Made by a program: the position numbers and the translations under genes | The notes under the pieces: model-generated | What the model saw: only the letters and a program-made list of their open reading frames with translations | What the model was told of the DNA's origin: nothing | Databases searched by the model: none | Assembly (NCBI GenBank): GCA_020850735.1 | Contig: JADZEE010000077.1 | Coordinates: 1 to 44,536, forward strand | Direction: 5' to 3' | Origin: Gammaproteobacteria bacterium | GTDB lineage: Bacteria > Pseudomonadota > Gammaproteobacteria > JADZEE01 | DNA: 44,536 nucleotides | Shown here: one piece after another, positions 8,013 to 18,971 of the stretch | How positions within the stretch are numbered: position 1 is the stretch's first letter | Layout of the letters: the number at the start of each line of letters is the position of its first letter

Positions 8013-11000
8013 ATGCTCTCCCGGCTGATTCAGTTCGCGCTCACCCAGCGCCTGCTCATGCTGCTCGCAGTGGTGCTCATCGGCGGCGCCGGCTGGAAGG
8101 CAGTGCGCGAACTGCCGATAGACGCCTTTCCCGATGTCTCGCCGACCCAGGTGAAGATCATCATCAAGGCGCCCGGCATGACGCCCGAAGAGGTCGAAGC
8201 GCGGATCACCGCCCCGATCGAGGTCGAGATGCTCGGCATTCCGAGGCAGACGATGCTGCGCTCGACCGCCAAGTACGCGTTGTGCGATCTGACCGTCGAT
8301 TTCGAGGAAGGCACGGACATCTACTGGGCGCGGCAACAAGTCGCCGAGCGTCTCAACGGGATCCGGGACATGCTCCCGCAGGACATCTCCGGCGGTATCG
8401 CGCCGCTGACCACGCCACTCGGCGAGATGTTCATGTTCACGGTCGAGAACGACGCGTTGTCCCTGACCGAGAAGCGCACGCTGCTCGACTGGGTGATCCG
8501 TCCGGCGCTGCGTGCCGTGCCCGGCGTCGCCGATGTCAATGCCCTCGGCGGACTCGTGCGCACCTTCGAGATCACACCCCATCCGGCGCGCATGGCCGCC
8601 CGCGGCATCGACGTCGGGCAGCTCGCGGCGGCCGTGCAGGCCGGCAACCGCAACGACGGCGCCGGACGCCTGAGTGACGGCGAGGAGACGCTGCTGGTCC
8701 GCAGCGTCGGCGCGATCCGCACGCTCGATGACCTCGGCGACATCGTCGTCGCCGCGCATCCCGCCGAGCCGGTACGCGTGCGTGACGTGGCAAGCGTGGG
8801 CATCGGCTCGCTGACGCGCTACGGCGCGGTCACCCGTGACGGTACCGGCGAGGCCGTGGAGGGCCTGGTGCTCGGCCTGCGCGGGGCGAACGCCCGCCAG
8901 GTGGTCGAGGGCGTACGCGCCAGGCTCGCCGAGCTGGCACCGACGCTGCCCGCCGGCACGACGGTGCCGGTGTTCTACGACCGCGGTGATCTGGTCGCGC
9001 GCGCAGTGGGCACGGTCGCCGAAGCACTGGCCGAGGCCATCGTTCTCGTGCTGATCCTGCTGGTCCTGTTCCTGGGCGATCTGCGCGCGGCCTTCACAGT
9101 GGCGCTGATACTGCCGCTGGCCGCGCTCACCACCTTCATCCTCATGCGCCACACCGGCATGAGCGCGAACCTGATGAGCCTCGGCGGCCTCGCCATCGCC
9201 ATCGGCATGCTCGTCGACGCGGCCGTGGTCGTGGTCGAAAACGTGGTCGCGCACCTCGCCGAGGAGGGCGGCCAGCGTCGCGTGCCACGGCTGCACGTGA
9301 TTTTCCGGGCGACGCAGGAAGTCGCCGTGCCGGTCACCTCCGGCATCCTCATCATCATCATCGTGTTCCTGCCGCTGCTCACGCTGCAGGGGCTGGAAGG
9401 CAAGCTGTTCACCCCGGTGGCGACCACGATCACCTTCGCGCTCGGATCGTCGCTGCTGCTGTCGCTCACCGTCATCCCGGTGCTGGCGTCCTACCTCATC
9501 GGCACGCCGAAGCACGGGAACTCCTGGCTGGTGCGCCAGGCCCACCGGGTCTACGGTCCCGCTCTGGAATGGTCGCTGCGCCACGCACGCCTGGTCATCG
9601 CGGCGGCACTGCTGCTGCTCGGGGCCGCGGCTTTCGCATTCACGCGCCTGGGCAGCACCTTCATGCCGACCATGGACGAGGGCAACATCATCGTCCAGAT
9701 CGAGAAGCTGCCGTCGATCAGCCTGCAGGAATCCACCCGCATGGACACGCTGGTGCAGCGGGCAATCCTCGACGCGGTCCCCGAGGTCGCCGGCATCGTT
9801 GCGCGCACGGGCTCGGACGAGATAGGTCTGGATCCCATGGGTCTGAACCAGACCGACGCCTTCCTGGTGCTCAAACCCCGGGACCAGTGGCGCATGCGGG
9901 ACAAGCAGGCGCTGATAGCGGCGCTGCGCACGGTGCTGGATCGGTTCCCCGGCATCAGCTACGGCTTCACGCAGCCGATCGAGATGCGCGTGTCGGAAAT
10001 GCTGACCGGCGTGCGTGGCGACGTCGCCATGAAGATCTTCGGCCCCGATCTCGACACGCTGAACCGGCTAGTAGATCAGACCGCCGCGCTGGTCGAGGGC
10101 ATCGCCGGCGCCGAGGACGTGTTCGCGACCCGCAACCAGGGCGTACAGTACCTGCAGCTCGATTTCGACCGGCTCGCCATCGGTCGCGTCGGCCTGTCGG
10201 TCGACGCGGTGGCCCGCGTGCTGCGCGCGATGGTCGAGGGCGACGACCTCGGTATCGTCTACGAGAACGACCGCCGCACGCCGCTCATCGTGCGCGGGGA
10301 TGCGGATCTGCGTGCTTCGGCGCCGCAGCTCGCCAACCTCAAGCTGACGCTGGACGATGGCCGCCAGGTGCCGCTGGCGAGTCTTGCCAGGCTGCAACGC
10401 GTCGAGGGCCCGGTCGCCATCGCCCGCGAGCGGGGTGCGCGCATGGGTGTGGTGCTCGCCAACGTCGCCGGCCGCGATCTGGTCGGATTCGTCGCCGAGG
10501 CCAGGCGCGAGGTCGCGGCGAAGATCGAGCTGCCGACAGGCTACCGGGTCGAATGGGGTGGTCAGTTCGAGAACCAGCAGCGCGCGGCGACCCGGCTCGC
10601 GTTGGTGGTACCGGTCGCGCTCGGCCTCATATTCCTGCTGCTGTTCTCCACCTTCGGCTCGGTGCGCCAGGCGCTGCTGGTGCTCACCAACGTGCCCCTG
10701 GCACTGGTGGGCGGCGTGTTCGGCCTGCTGCTCGCCGGCGAGTACCTGTCCGTGCCGGCGTCGGTCGGTTTCATCGCTCTGCTCGGCATCGCCGTCCTGA
10801 ACGGCATCGTGATGCTGACCCACTTCAACAGTCTGCGTGCGCTCGGCACGTCGATGGACGTGGTGGTGGTCGAGGGCGCGAAGCGGCGCCTGCGGCCGGT
10901 GCTGATGACGGCGAGCATCGCTGCCTTCGGACTGGTGCCGCTGCTGACCGTGACCGGCCCCGGTTCGGAGATCCAGCGCCCGCTCGCCATCGTCGTGATC

Positions 11001-11078
11001 GGCGGGCTGGTGAGCGCGACCGCGCTGACGCTCATCGTACTGCCGATCCTCTACCGCCGTTTCGGCGCCCCGCGCTGA
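8013..11078 (+). CDS. CzcA-family heavy-metal efflux RND transporter
   Basis: The 1021-residue product has the RND layout: TM1 at about 10-30, a large periplasmic loop beginning LPIDAFPDVSPTQVKI, a TM2-TM6 block at about 335-480, TM7 near 525, a second periplasmic loop, and a TM8-TM12 block at about 865-1015. TM4 carries the proton-relay segment GGLAIAIGMLVDAAVVVVEN with its aspartate. The second loop has DPMGLNQTD, typical of CzcA-like pumps, and I do not see the methionine expected there in the copper pump CusA. A divalent cation such as Co, Zn, Cd or Ni is therefore more likely than Cu(I)/Ag(I), but the substrate is not proven. It lies in an operon with the adaptor and a DUF3240 gene. Confidence 0.93.
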   Translation: MLSRLIQFALTQRLLMLLAVVLIGGAGWKAVRELPIDAFPDVSPTQVKIIIKAPGMTPEEVEARITAPIEVEMLGIPRQTMLRSTAKYALCDLTVDFEEGTDIYWARQQVAERLNGIRDMLPQDISGGIAPLTTPLGEMFMFTVENDALSLTEKRTLLDWVIRPALRAVPGVADVNALGGLVRTFEITPHPARMAARGIDVGQLAAAVQAGNRNDGAGRLSDGEETLLVRSVGAIRTLDDLGDIVVAAHPAEPVRVRDVASVGIGSLTRYGAVTRDGTGEAVEGLVLGLRGANARQVVEGVRARLAELAPTLPAGTTVPVFYDRGDLVARAVGTVAEALAEAIVLVLILLVLFLGDLRAAFTVALILPLAALTTFILMRHTGMSANLMSLGGLAIAIGMLVDAAVVVVENVVAHLAEEGGQRRVPRLHVIFRATQEVAVPVTSGILIIIIVFLPLLTLQGLEGKLFTPVATTITFALGSSLLLSLTVIPVLASYLIGTPKHGNSWLVRQAHRVYGPALEWSLRHARLVIAAALLLLGAAAFAFTRLGSTFMPTMDEGNIIVQIEKLPSISLQESTRMDTLVQRAILDAVPEVAGIVARTGSDEIGLDPMGLNQTDAFLVLKPRDQWRMRDKQALIAALRTVLDRFPGISYGFTQPIEMRVSEMLTGVRGDVAMKIFGPDLDTLNRLVDQTAALVEGIAGAEDVFATRNQGVQYLQLDFDRLAIGRVGLSVDAVARVLRAMVEGDDLGIVYENDRRTPLIVRGDADLRASAPQLANLKLTLDDGRQVPLASLARLQRVEGPVAIARERGARMGVVLANVAGRDLVGFVAEARREVAAKIELPTGYRVEWGGQFENQQRAATRLALVVPVALGLIFLLLFSTFGSVRQALLVLTNVPLALVGGVFGLLLAGEYLSVPASVGFIALLGIAVLNGIVMLTHFNSLRALGTSMDVVVVEGAKRRLRPVLMTASIAAFGLVPLLTVTGPGSEIQRPLAIVVIGGLVSATALTLIVLPILYRRFGAPR

Positions 11079-11112
11079 TCATCGCGGCCGTATCGACCCC
11101 GAGGGAATCCCG

Positions 11113-11415
11113 ATGTCAGACTGCATGCTGGAGCTGATCGCGAGCAGCGGCACCGAGGCCAGAGTGCTCGAATTGCTACTCGCCGACGAACGCGTGCCGG
11201 GCTTTCACAGCACGACGATTTTCGGCCACGGCAGTGTCTTCGATGAGCTGGAAACCGCCGAGCAGGTTGCCGGTCGCCAGCGCCAGACGCTGTTTCGCGT
11301 GCGCCTCGAGGAAACACAGGCACGCGCCCTGATCGAGACGCTGCGCGTGGCGCTGCGCGGCAGCCACGTCCGTTACGTGTTGTTGCCGATCATCGACAGC
11401 GGGCTGCTCGAGTGA
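11113..11415 (+). CDS. DUF3240 family protein, companion of heavy-metal RND pumps
   Basis: This 100-residue cytoplasmic protein begins 34 bp after the pump gene with a GAGGGA ribosome-binding site. Sequence and size match the DUF3240 family, which is often encoded immediately after CzcA/CusA-type pumps and is predicted to have a small ferredoxin-like or PII-like fold. The pattern of strands (MLELIASSG, TLFRVRLEE, VRYVLLPII) is consistent with this. Its function is unknown; a regulatory role in the metal response is inferred from the gene neighbourhood only. No outer-membrane channel gene follows; the next gene is on the opposite strand. Confidence 0.8.
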   Translation: MSDCMLELIASSGTEARVLELLLADERVPGFHSTTIFGHGSVFDELETAEQVAGRQRQTLFRVRLEETQARALIETLRVALRGSHVRYVLLPIIDSGLLE

Positions 11416-11436
11416 CCGGCGCCGATCCGGCGACGG

Positions 11437-13542
11437 TCACGTCAGAAAGCGATCCAGCACCCGGGCGAGACCGCGCAGCGAAATCGGCTTGGTGAGGTAG
11501 TCCTCGAAACCGGCCGCACGCCCGCGCTCGAGATCCGCGGGCATGGCGTTGGCGCTGATCGCCACCACCGGTATGGCGCTGGTCAAGGGGTCTTCGCGCA
11601 GCTTCGCCAGCACCTCGAAGCCGTTCATGTCGGGCAGGTTGACGTCGAGCAGGATGAGATCGGGGCGCTTGGTCATCGCCAGGGCGAGGCCGAGCGCCGG
11701 CGTCGCGGCGGTGATGAGGCGCATGCCCCGCCGGTTCGCGAGCGCGCGCTCGAGCAGGCGCATGTTGGCGGGGTTGTCCTCGACGTACAGCACGATGCGC
11801 ATGCGCGTGTCGGCGAGGTCGACCTCGATCGCCTCGCCGGGCGCCCAGGCCGCCGTGTCCGAGGCCGGCGCAATCGTGGCGACGACGACGTTGTCGGCCA
11901 CCACGGGCACCCTCAGCCGGTAGCAGGTGCTTTCGCCCGGGATACTGCGGGCTTCGATGTCACCGCCCATGAGCTCGATCAGGCGGCGCGCCAGTACCAG
12001 GCCGATACCGGTTCCGCGACCGGATACCGCGGCGCCCTCGGGACGCTCGAACGGATGGAACAGGCGGTGCCGCTGCTCGACGGTCAGACCCGGACCGTCG
12101 TCGCGCACTTCGATGACGATGGTGCCCGCGGCCCGTTCACAGCTCACCGTCAGGACGCCGCCTTCACGGCCGCACTTGACCGCGGTCGCGAGCAGGTTGC
12201 TCAGCGCCTGGCGCAGCCGCGCCGCGTCCGCTCGCGCCGGCGGCGGTGGCGCCACCGGCGGTACGCGGGTGATGCTGACGCCGCGCTGGCGGGCCACGGC
12301 TTCCACCGCGGCTTCGCTCTCACAAATGACGTGCTCGACGGTGACCGCCTGGATGTCGAGCTTCATCTTGCCCGACTCGATGCGGGCGAGTTCGACCACC
12401 TCGTTGACGAGCTCCAGCAGGTGTCCGCCCGCCGCGAGGATCTCCTGCAGGCTGTCCTGCTGGTCGGGGCGCAAGGGCCGCAGCGTGTCGGCAGCGAGAA
12501 GCTGGGCGAAGCCCAGGATCGCGTTGAGCGGTGTACGCAGCTCCCGGCTCAGTGCCGAGAGGATGTCGCTCTTGGCGTCACTTTCGGATTCCGCTGCCTG
12601 CCGGGCGAGGACCAGCCCGCGCTCGAGCCGCTTGCGCTCGGTGACGTCGGAGTGCGTGCCGAGCATGCGTTGCGGCCTGCCATCGTCCGCCCGGGCGACG
12701 ACCTGCCCGCGATCGCGGACCCAGTGGTAATCGCCGTGCCTGTCACGCAGGCGGTATTCGCACTCGAAGTACGGCAGCTCCCCGTGCCAGTGGCGCTCGA
12801 GCGCGTCGCGCACTCGCCCGCGATCGTCGGGATGCACGCGCCCGTCCCACTCGCCGTATTCGCTCTCGAGCTCGTGCTCGCCGTACCCGAGTATCTCCTT
12901 CCAGCGCTGCGACAGCACGACCTTGCGGGTCTGCATGTTCCAGTCCCAGCCCCCCTGGCCGCCGAGCTCCAGCGCACCGAGCCAGCGGGCGGCCTCGTCC
13001 CGCAGCGCCTGCTCGCGCACCGACCGCGCGTCGATGTCCTCGAACACGGCGATCAGCACCGCGTCCTGCCCGGGGTTCGCATCGAGCGCGGCGCTGCGCA
13101 CGGACAAGCAGACCGTATTGCCGTCGTCACGGCGCACACGCAGATCGACCTGTGTGCTGCCGCCAGCGCCGACGCCGGCCGATCGCAGCGCGCCGGCGAG
13201 CGCAGCGCGGCATTCCGGCAGCACCCGCTCCTGCAGCGTGTGCCCGGCGAGCAGCTCCGCACGGGTGCCGAGCATCGTCTCCAGCTGCCGGTTCCAGTGC
13301 AGCCAGCGACCGTCGCGATCGAGGCGCGCGATACCGGCCGGGACCTGCTCGACGTCCCCGGCGGACCACGGCGCCGTGCCGACCCCGGCGTTCACGTCGA
13401 GCCCTGCCCGCGGGCGGGCGTGGTCCCGCTCCGGGCGGCCGGGCCCGGCCGCCGCGAACCGGGCCGCGACCGGGATCGGCCCCGATCCTGAGATGGATCG
13501 GGTCGCGTTCGCGCAGCGGTCGCTATGATGTTCTTCATGCAA
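11437..13542 (-). CDS. Hybrid sensor kinase-like protein lacking the phospho-accepting histidine
   Basis: The product has up to 701 residues from a TTG start at 13542; GTG starts further in (around residue 50) are also possible. Domains in order: PAS (about 65-180), PAS/PAC of the PAS_3 type (about 185-315, ending GTHSDVTERKRLE), a HisKA dimerisation domain (about 330-395), HATPase_c (about 440-550, with DDGPGL and GRGTGIGL glycine boxes) and a receiver domain (about 585-701, with phosphoacceptor D633 in LLDVNLPDMNG and KPIS lysine). No transmembrane segment is seen. In the H-box, where family members read SHELRTPLN, this protein reads SRELRTPLN: R333, codon CGG at 12544-12546. The second Asn of the N-box is also changed (NLLATA). 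Autophosphorylation on HisKA is thus not expected. The receiver may take phosphate from another kinase. Confidence 0.87.
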   Translation of the reverse strand: MHEEHHSDRCANATRSISGSGPIPVAARFAAAGPGRPERDHARPRAGLDVNAGVGTAPWSAGDVEQVPAGIARLDRDGRWLHWNRQLETMLGTRAELLAGHTLQERVLPECRAALAGALRSAGVGAGGSTQVDLRVRRDDGNTVCLSVRSAALDANPGQDAVLIAVFEDIDARSVREQALRDEAARWLGALELGGQGGWDWNMQTRKVVLSQRWKEILGYGEHELESEYGEWDGRVHPDDRGRVRDALERHWHGELPYFECEYRLRDRHGDYHWVRDRGQVVARADDGRPQRMLGTHSDVTERKRLERGLVLARQAAESESDAKSDILSALSRELRTPLNAILGFAQLLAADTLRPLRPDQQDSLQEILAAGGHLLELVNEVVELARIESGKMKLDIQAVTVEHVICESEAAVEAVARQRGVSITRVPPVAPPPPARADAARLRQALSNLLATAVKCGREGGVLTVSCERAAGTIVIEVRDDGPGLTVEQRHRLFHPFERPEGAAVSGRGTGIGLVLARRLIELMGGDIEARSIPGESTCYRLRVPVVADNVVVATIAPASDTAAWAPGEAIEVDLADTRMRIVLYVEDNPANMRLLERALANRRGMRLITAATPALGLALAMTKRPDLILLDVNLPDMNGFEVLAKLREDPLTSAIPVVAISANAMPADLERGRAAGFEDYLTKPISLRGLARVLDRFLT

Positions 13543-13858
13543 TCCTCGCGGACCTTACCCGGCGTATTGTCGCCGGCGCTCGCTGAAGCCATGTGGTGGA
13601 CCTTTCCTGATTGCCGCAGACGGCGGAAGTATAGCGATCTCGCAGCCCTGGCCGGGGTTCTGCCCGTCATCGCGCGCGCCGCCCCGGCGGCCGCGCACGC
13701 CGTGCCCCCGGCCGGGCCGCTGCGGGCCGGCGTCGTGCCGATCGCCGTGCAGGAGGGTTTTTTGGACCCGATCCTGGTTCCTTGCGTCACGCGCACGCAA
13801 ATGGTCACGTTGCGCCTCGCCCACTGCGCCGGGGTCCAGGCATGGTCGTCTGCCGGGG
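13543..13858. other. Intergenic region between sensor kinase and membrane thiol protein
   Basis: The 316 bp spacer lies between divergent genes. It includes an inverted repeat with 6-bp arms TTGCGT/ACGCAA at 13782-13800, about 60 bp before the next gene, which could be an operator. A 123-codon open frame across this area has no recognisable features and is not called as a gene. Confidence 0.35.
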
Positions 13859-15082
13859 ATGCCCTGCGCGACCGCCGGCAAGGCGACCGACGCTGACGTG
13901 CTGCTGCGTGTCGTCATCGCCTGGGTGGCGCTGCTCGCGGTGGTGCCGGCACGGGGTGCCGCAGAGCCCGTGGACGTCTACGTGTTCTGGGCACACGGCT
14001 GCCCGCATTGCGAGGACGCCATGGCGTGGCTCGAGGCGCGCGAGCGCGCGCGCGGCGACCTGCGCACGCGGCGGCTGGAGGTGACCGGCGACGCCGACGC
14101 CCGCGCCTTGTTCGAGCGGGCCGTGCGCAACCTCGGGGTGAGCGAGCCGGCGGTACCGTTCATCGTCGTCGGTGATCGGCACATCATCGGCTGGAGTGGT
14201 GCCGCGGGCACCGGCGCCATCGTCGAAGCGATGCTCGAGCGATGCCGCGATTCGACCTGCCCGGATCTCGTCGCCGGGCAGCGCACGGGTGCGCCCGCGC
14301 CACCCGCAGCGCTGCCGTCCGCCGCGCCCGTCCCCGCTTCGATACACCTACCCCTGGTCGGCGAGCTGCGCCTTGCACAACTGTCGCTGCCGGCGCTGAC
14401 TCTGGTCCTCGGCGCGCTGGACGGCTTCAATCCCTGCGCCATGTGGGTGCTGGTGTTTCTCATCGGCCTGCTGCTCGGCCTGCGCGATCGTACGCGCATG
14501 TGGCTGCTCGGCACGGTCTTCATCGCCGGCTCGGCGGCGGTGTACTTCCTGTTCATGGCCGCCTGGCTCAACTTCCTGTTGTTCGTCGGCTTCGTGGTCT
14601 GGGTGCGCGCCGCCATCGCGGCGGTCGCGCTCGGTGCCGGCCTGTACAACCTGCGCGAATTCATTCGCAATCCCGCGGGCGTGTGCCGGGTCACTGCACC
14701 GGCGGCACGGCGGCGGCTATTCGAGCGGCTGCGACAGGCGGCGTCGCAGCCGCGCCTGGTGATCGCGCTGGCGGGCGTGCTCGCGCTCGCCTTCGCGGTC
14801 AACCTGGTGGAGCTGGTGTGCTCCGCGGGGATCCCGGCCGTCTACACCCAGATCCTGGCGTTCAACGACATCGCCGGCTGGCAGTATTACGCCTATCTGG
14901 GCGGCTACGTGACCGTGTTCATGCTCGACGACCTGGTCGTGTTCGTGCTGGCGATGAAAACGCTGCAAATCGCCGGGGCCACCGGGCGCTACACCCGCGC
15001 CTCGCATCTCGTCGGCGCGATTGTGATGACGACCATCGGGCTGCTGCTGCTGGTGCGTCCCGAATGGCTGCTGTTCGGCTGA
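13859..15082 (+). CDS. Thioredoxin-like domain fused to a CcdA/DsbD-type membrane domain
   Basis: The product has 407 residues from the ATG at 13859; a GTG at 13898 starting just before the signal peptide (LLRVVIAWVALLAVV) is also plausible. A periplasmic thioredoxin/glutaredoxin-like domain with redox motif C48-P-H-C51 is followed by a Pro/Ala linker and about six transmembrane helices. The membrane part has single cysteines in the first helix (FNPC, C193) and in a later one (VELVC, C321), matching the cysteine pair of CcdA/DsbD that shuttles electrons across the membrane. It probably passes reducing equivalents from cytoplasmic thioredoxin to periplasmic thiols. The domain order (Trx domain first) differs from DsbD, where the thioredoxin-like gamma domain is last. 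Confidence 0.78.
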   Translation: MPCATAGKATDADVLLRVVIAWVALLAVVPARGAAEPVDVYVFWAHGCPHCEDAMAWLEARERARGDLRTRRLEVTGDADARALFERAVRNLGVSEPAVPFIVVGDRHIIGWSGAAGTGAIVEAMLERCRDSTCPDLVAGQRTGAPAPPAALPSAAPVPASIHLPLVGELRLAQLSLPALTLVLGALDGFNPCAMWVLVFLIGLLLGLRDRTRMWLLGTVFIAGSAAVYFLFMAAWLNFLLFVGFVVWVRAAIAAVALGAGLYNLREFIRNPAGVCRVTAPAARRRLFERLRQAASQPRLVIALAGVLALAFAVNLVELVCSAGIPAVYTQILAFNDIAGWQYYAYLGGYVTVFMLDDLVVFVLAMKTLQIAGATGRYTRASHLVGAIVMTTIGLLLLVRPEWLLFG

Positions 15083-15151
15083 GAGCTCGTGAAACCATCA
15101 CCGCGCCGGTGCTAAGCTGCGCGGCGTCGATCCATGCACGACGGAACCGGC

Positions 15152-16051
15152 ATGAAGAAAACGTCGGACAAAGTCAGTAACCGCGCGCGGCGGCGCTTCC
15201 TGCAGGGCTCGATCGCGCTGGTGTACGACTTCGACGGCACGCTCACGCCCAAGCCAATGCAGAACTACACCGTGCTCGCCAAGCTCGGCATCTCGGCCGA
15301 CGAATTCTGGAACGAAGTCAACACCGAGGTCGCACGCACCGGCGGCGACCACATGCTCACCTATATGCGGCTCATCGTCGATCGGCTGCGTTCCAGCGAC
15401 GAGCACATCACCCGTGACGATCTGCGGCGCCTGGCGACCGACATCGAGTATTTCCCCGGGGTCGAGACCTGGTTCGAGCGCGTGAACCGCTACGTGGAAC
15501 TGCGAACCCGCGGCAAGGTCAGGGTACGCCATTACCTAATCAGTGCCGGTCTGCGGGAAATCCTCGAAGGGGTGAGCATCAGGCACCAGTTCCGGCGTAT
15601 CTACGCTTCACAGTACTTCTTCGACAAGTACGATCGCGCGACCTTTCCCACCATCGTCATCAATGACACGGCCAAGACGCAGTACTTGTTCCGCATCAAC
15701 AAAGGTATCGAGGATCCGCGCGAATCGATCAACGACCATATGCCGGAACAGCAGCGGCCGATACCGTTCGGACACATGCTCTACATCGGTGACGGCATGA
15801 CCGACGTCCCGTGCATGACGGTGGCGAAGAAAAACGGCGGTTTCGCCGTCGCGGTCTACCAGCCGAAGCTGACGAAATCACTGACCACCTGCCAGGAGCT
15901 CGCCCGTGCCGACCGCATCGACTACTTTGCGCCGGCCGACTATCGCGAGGGGCGCACGCTCGAACGGCGAGTTCAGGTCATCCTGGACGTGATGATCGCG
16001 CGCATCCTGTTCGAACGCGAACGTTTCGCGTTGCGCCGCGAGCTCGACTGA
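15152..16051 (+). CDS. HAD-superfamily phosphatase-like protein
   Basis: The product has 299 residues from ATG at 15152 (another in-frame ATG lies at 15134). HAD motif I is DFDGT, with the nucleophile and acid pair D26 and D28; motif II is probably LISAG (Ser), and motif IV is GDGMTDVPCM. The layout, with a helical cap between motifs I and II, matches the phosphoserine-phosphatase-like group. A small-molecule phosphomonoesterase in the cytoplasm is expected; the substrate is unknown. It lies 69 bp after the membrane thiol protein on the same strand, with no clear functional link. Confidence 0.82.
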   Translation: MKKTSDKVSNRARRRFLQGSIALVYDFDGTLTPKPMQNYTVLAKLGISADEFWNEVNTEVARTGGDHMLTYMRLIVDRLRSSDEHITRDDLRRLATDIEYFPGVETWFERVNRYVELRTRGKVRVRHYLISAGLREILEGVSIRHQFRRIYASQYFFDKYDRATFPTIVINDTAKTQYLFRINKGIEDPRESINDHMPEQQRPIPFGHMLYIGDGMTDVPCMTVAKKNGGFAVAVYQPKLTKSLTTCQELARADRIDYFAPADYREGRTLERRVQVILDVMIARILFERERFALRRELD

Positions 16052-16154
16052 CGACCCCTGCGTCACACCGGAACCGGTGCCGGCGCCTGCGGGGAGTGCA
16101 CCGGCGCGGTTCCTGAACGCGCTCGCGGTCATCGCGAGGCTGGTCTTGCGCCAC

Positions 16155-16184
16155 CGCCACCGCGAGGAGCGTAGCGACGTGGCG
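16155..16184. repeat. Dispersed palindromic repeat (GCGAGGAGCGTAGCGACG type)
   Basis: Arms CGCCAC (16155-16160) and GTGGCG (16179-16184) enclose GCGAGGAGCGTAGCGAC. This closely resembles a palindromic intergenic repeat, commonly reading TTGCGAGGAGCGAAGCGACG, found in many bacterial genomes. A related partial sequence (GGTCATCGCGAGGC) lies just upstream at about 16127-16140. It sits between two converging genes. Confidence 0.55.
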
Positions 16185-16193
16185 ATTCAAAGT

Positions 16194-16778
16194 TCAGCGT
16201 TCGCCGCGGGCGAGGTATTCGAGTATGTGCTTACGCAGCGGATGGCGCCTCATCCATTCACGCAGCTTGCGTACCACGTCGTAGTCGCGCGCGCCGAGCA
16301 GCTCCAGATACCGTGCCTCGTACTGGCGCGTGGCCTGCTCGCGCCGCAGGCGCGTCTGCCAGGGCTCGCTGAGGATGTCGCCCAGGCGGTCGTGCAGCCG
16401 CAGGGCGATGAGCAGCGGCCACTCACCTGCGTCGAACCAGACCTCGTCGCAGGCCGAGCACAGGTCGACGCGGCACTCGGAATCCACCGTCACGCGGTAC
16501 TTGCGCATGATGTGATGGCAGCGCGGGCACTTGAGCGCGCGTGTGCTTTCCGCGACGGCCGGCGCCTGGACGGCAGCGGCATCGAGAACGCAGGTGTGCG
16601 CCTGCCACGCACGATAGCTGAGCAGCGAGATCGCCGCACCACCGCAGCCGCCACAACCGAGCGCCGGCAATCCGAACTCGAGCTGCGTCGGCGCGAGCGC
16701 AATGCCGCTGCACGTGGGGCACTGCAGGCTACCCGAGTGGTGCGCAGGCGGCGAAGGGATGGGGATCGGCACGTTCAT
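16194..16778 (-). CDS. Zinc-ribbon protein, function unknown
   Basis: The product has 194 residues when started at the ATG at 16778 (MNVPIPIPSPP); the upstream Arg-rich extension to 16850 is unlikely to be translated. It has two zinc-ribbon-like cysteine sets: CPTC with CGGC (about residues 20-47) and CPRCHH with CSAC (about residues 85-115). The second set ends in DEVWFDAGE, typical of the TFIIB-like zinc ribbon family (PF13453 type), where WFDxGE is conserved. A charged helical C-terminus follows. Such proteins are small cytoplasmic proteins of unknown role. It is transcribed divergently from the ABC-F gene. Confidence 0.72.
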   Translation of the reverse strand: MNVPIPIPSPPAHHSGSLQCPTCSGIALAPTQLEFGLPALGCGGCGGAAISLLSYRAWQAHTCVLDAAAVQAPAVAESTRALKCPRCHHIMRKYRVTVDSECRVDLCSACDEVWFDAGEWPLLIALRLHDRLGDILSEPWQTRLRREQATRQYEARYLELLGARDYDVVRKLREWMRRHPLRKHILEYLARGER

Positions 16779-16967
16779 CGGGAGTGATCCGGCGCTGCGG
16801 GACCGGCGACGCCGGCACGGATCCGTCGCGCCGCGCCGCGGGCGGGACATCGTCGTCTTGAGTGCGGGCAGTTGCGCAAGTGAGCGGGTGGTCGCCGGCT
16901 GCCGGTTCCGGAGCCGTGGCTGATTCTATGGCCTGTGACGTGCACGCGGCAATGCACCGACTTGCGG

Positions 16968-16973
16968 TAGAAT
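16968..16973 (+). promoter_or_regulatory. Possible -10 element upstream of the ABC-F gene
   Basis: TAGAAT lies 38 bp before the start codon and is followed by GCGC, a common -10 context in GC-rich gammaproteobacteria. No good -35 hexamer is seen at the right distance. Confidence 0.3.
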
Positions 16974-17011
16974 GCGCGCTCCGCCAGTCCCGTTGCGGTT
17001 CCGTCGTCACC

Positions 17012-18913
<1,902 letters not shown>

Positions 18914-18971
18914 TCGAACCGGATAAGCCCGGCGCCGACCCCGAACCAGTCGCAGCGGATCTTGGCGTGCG

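Noticed and set aside
8013..11078. Copper/silver pump CusA
   Set aside because: The second periplasmic loop reads DPMGLNQTD as in CzcA-like pumps, and the methionine expected there in CusA is not seen. There is no CusF or CusC gene either.
13525..13896. A 123-codon plus-strand gene between the kinase and the thiol protein
   Set aside because: It overlaps both neighbours, has no recognised domain, and the composition is like a shadow frame.
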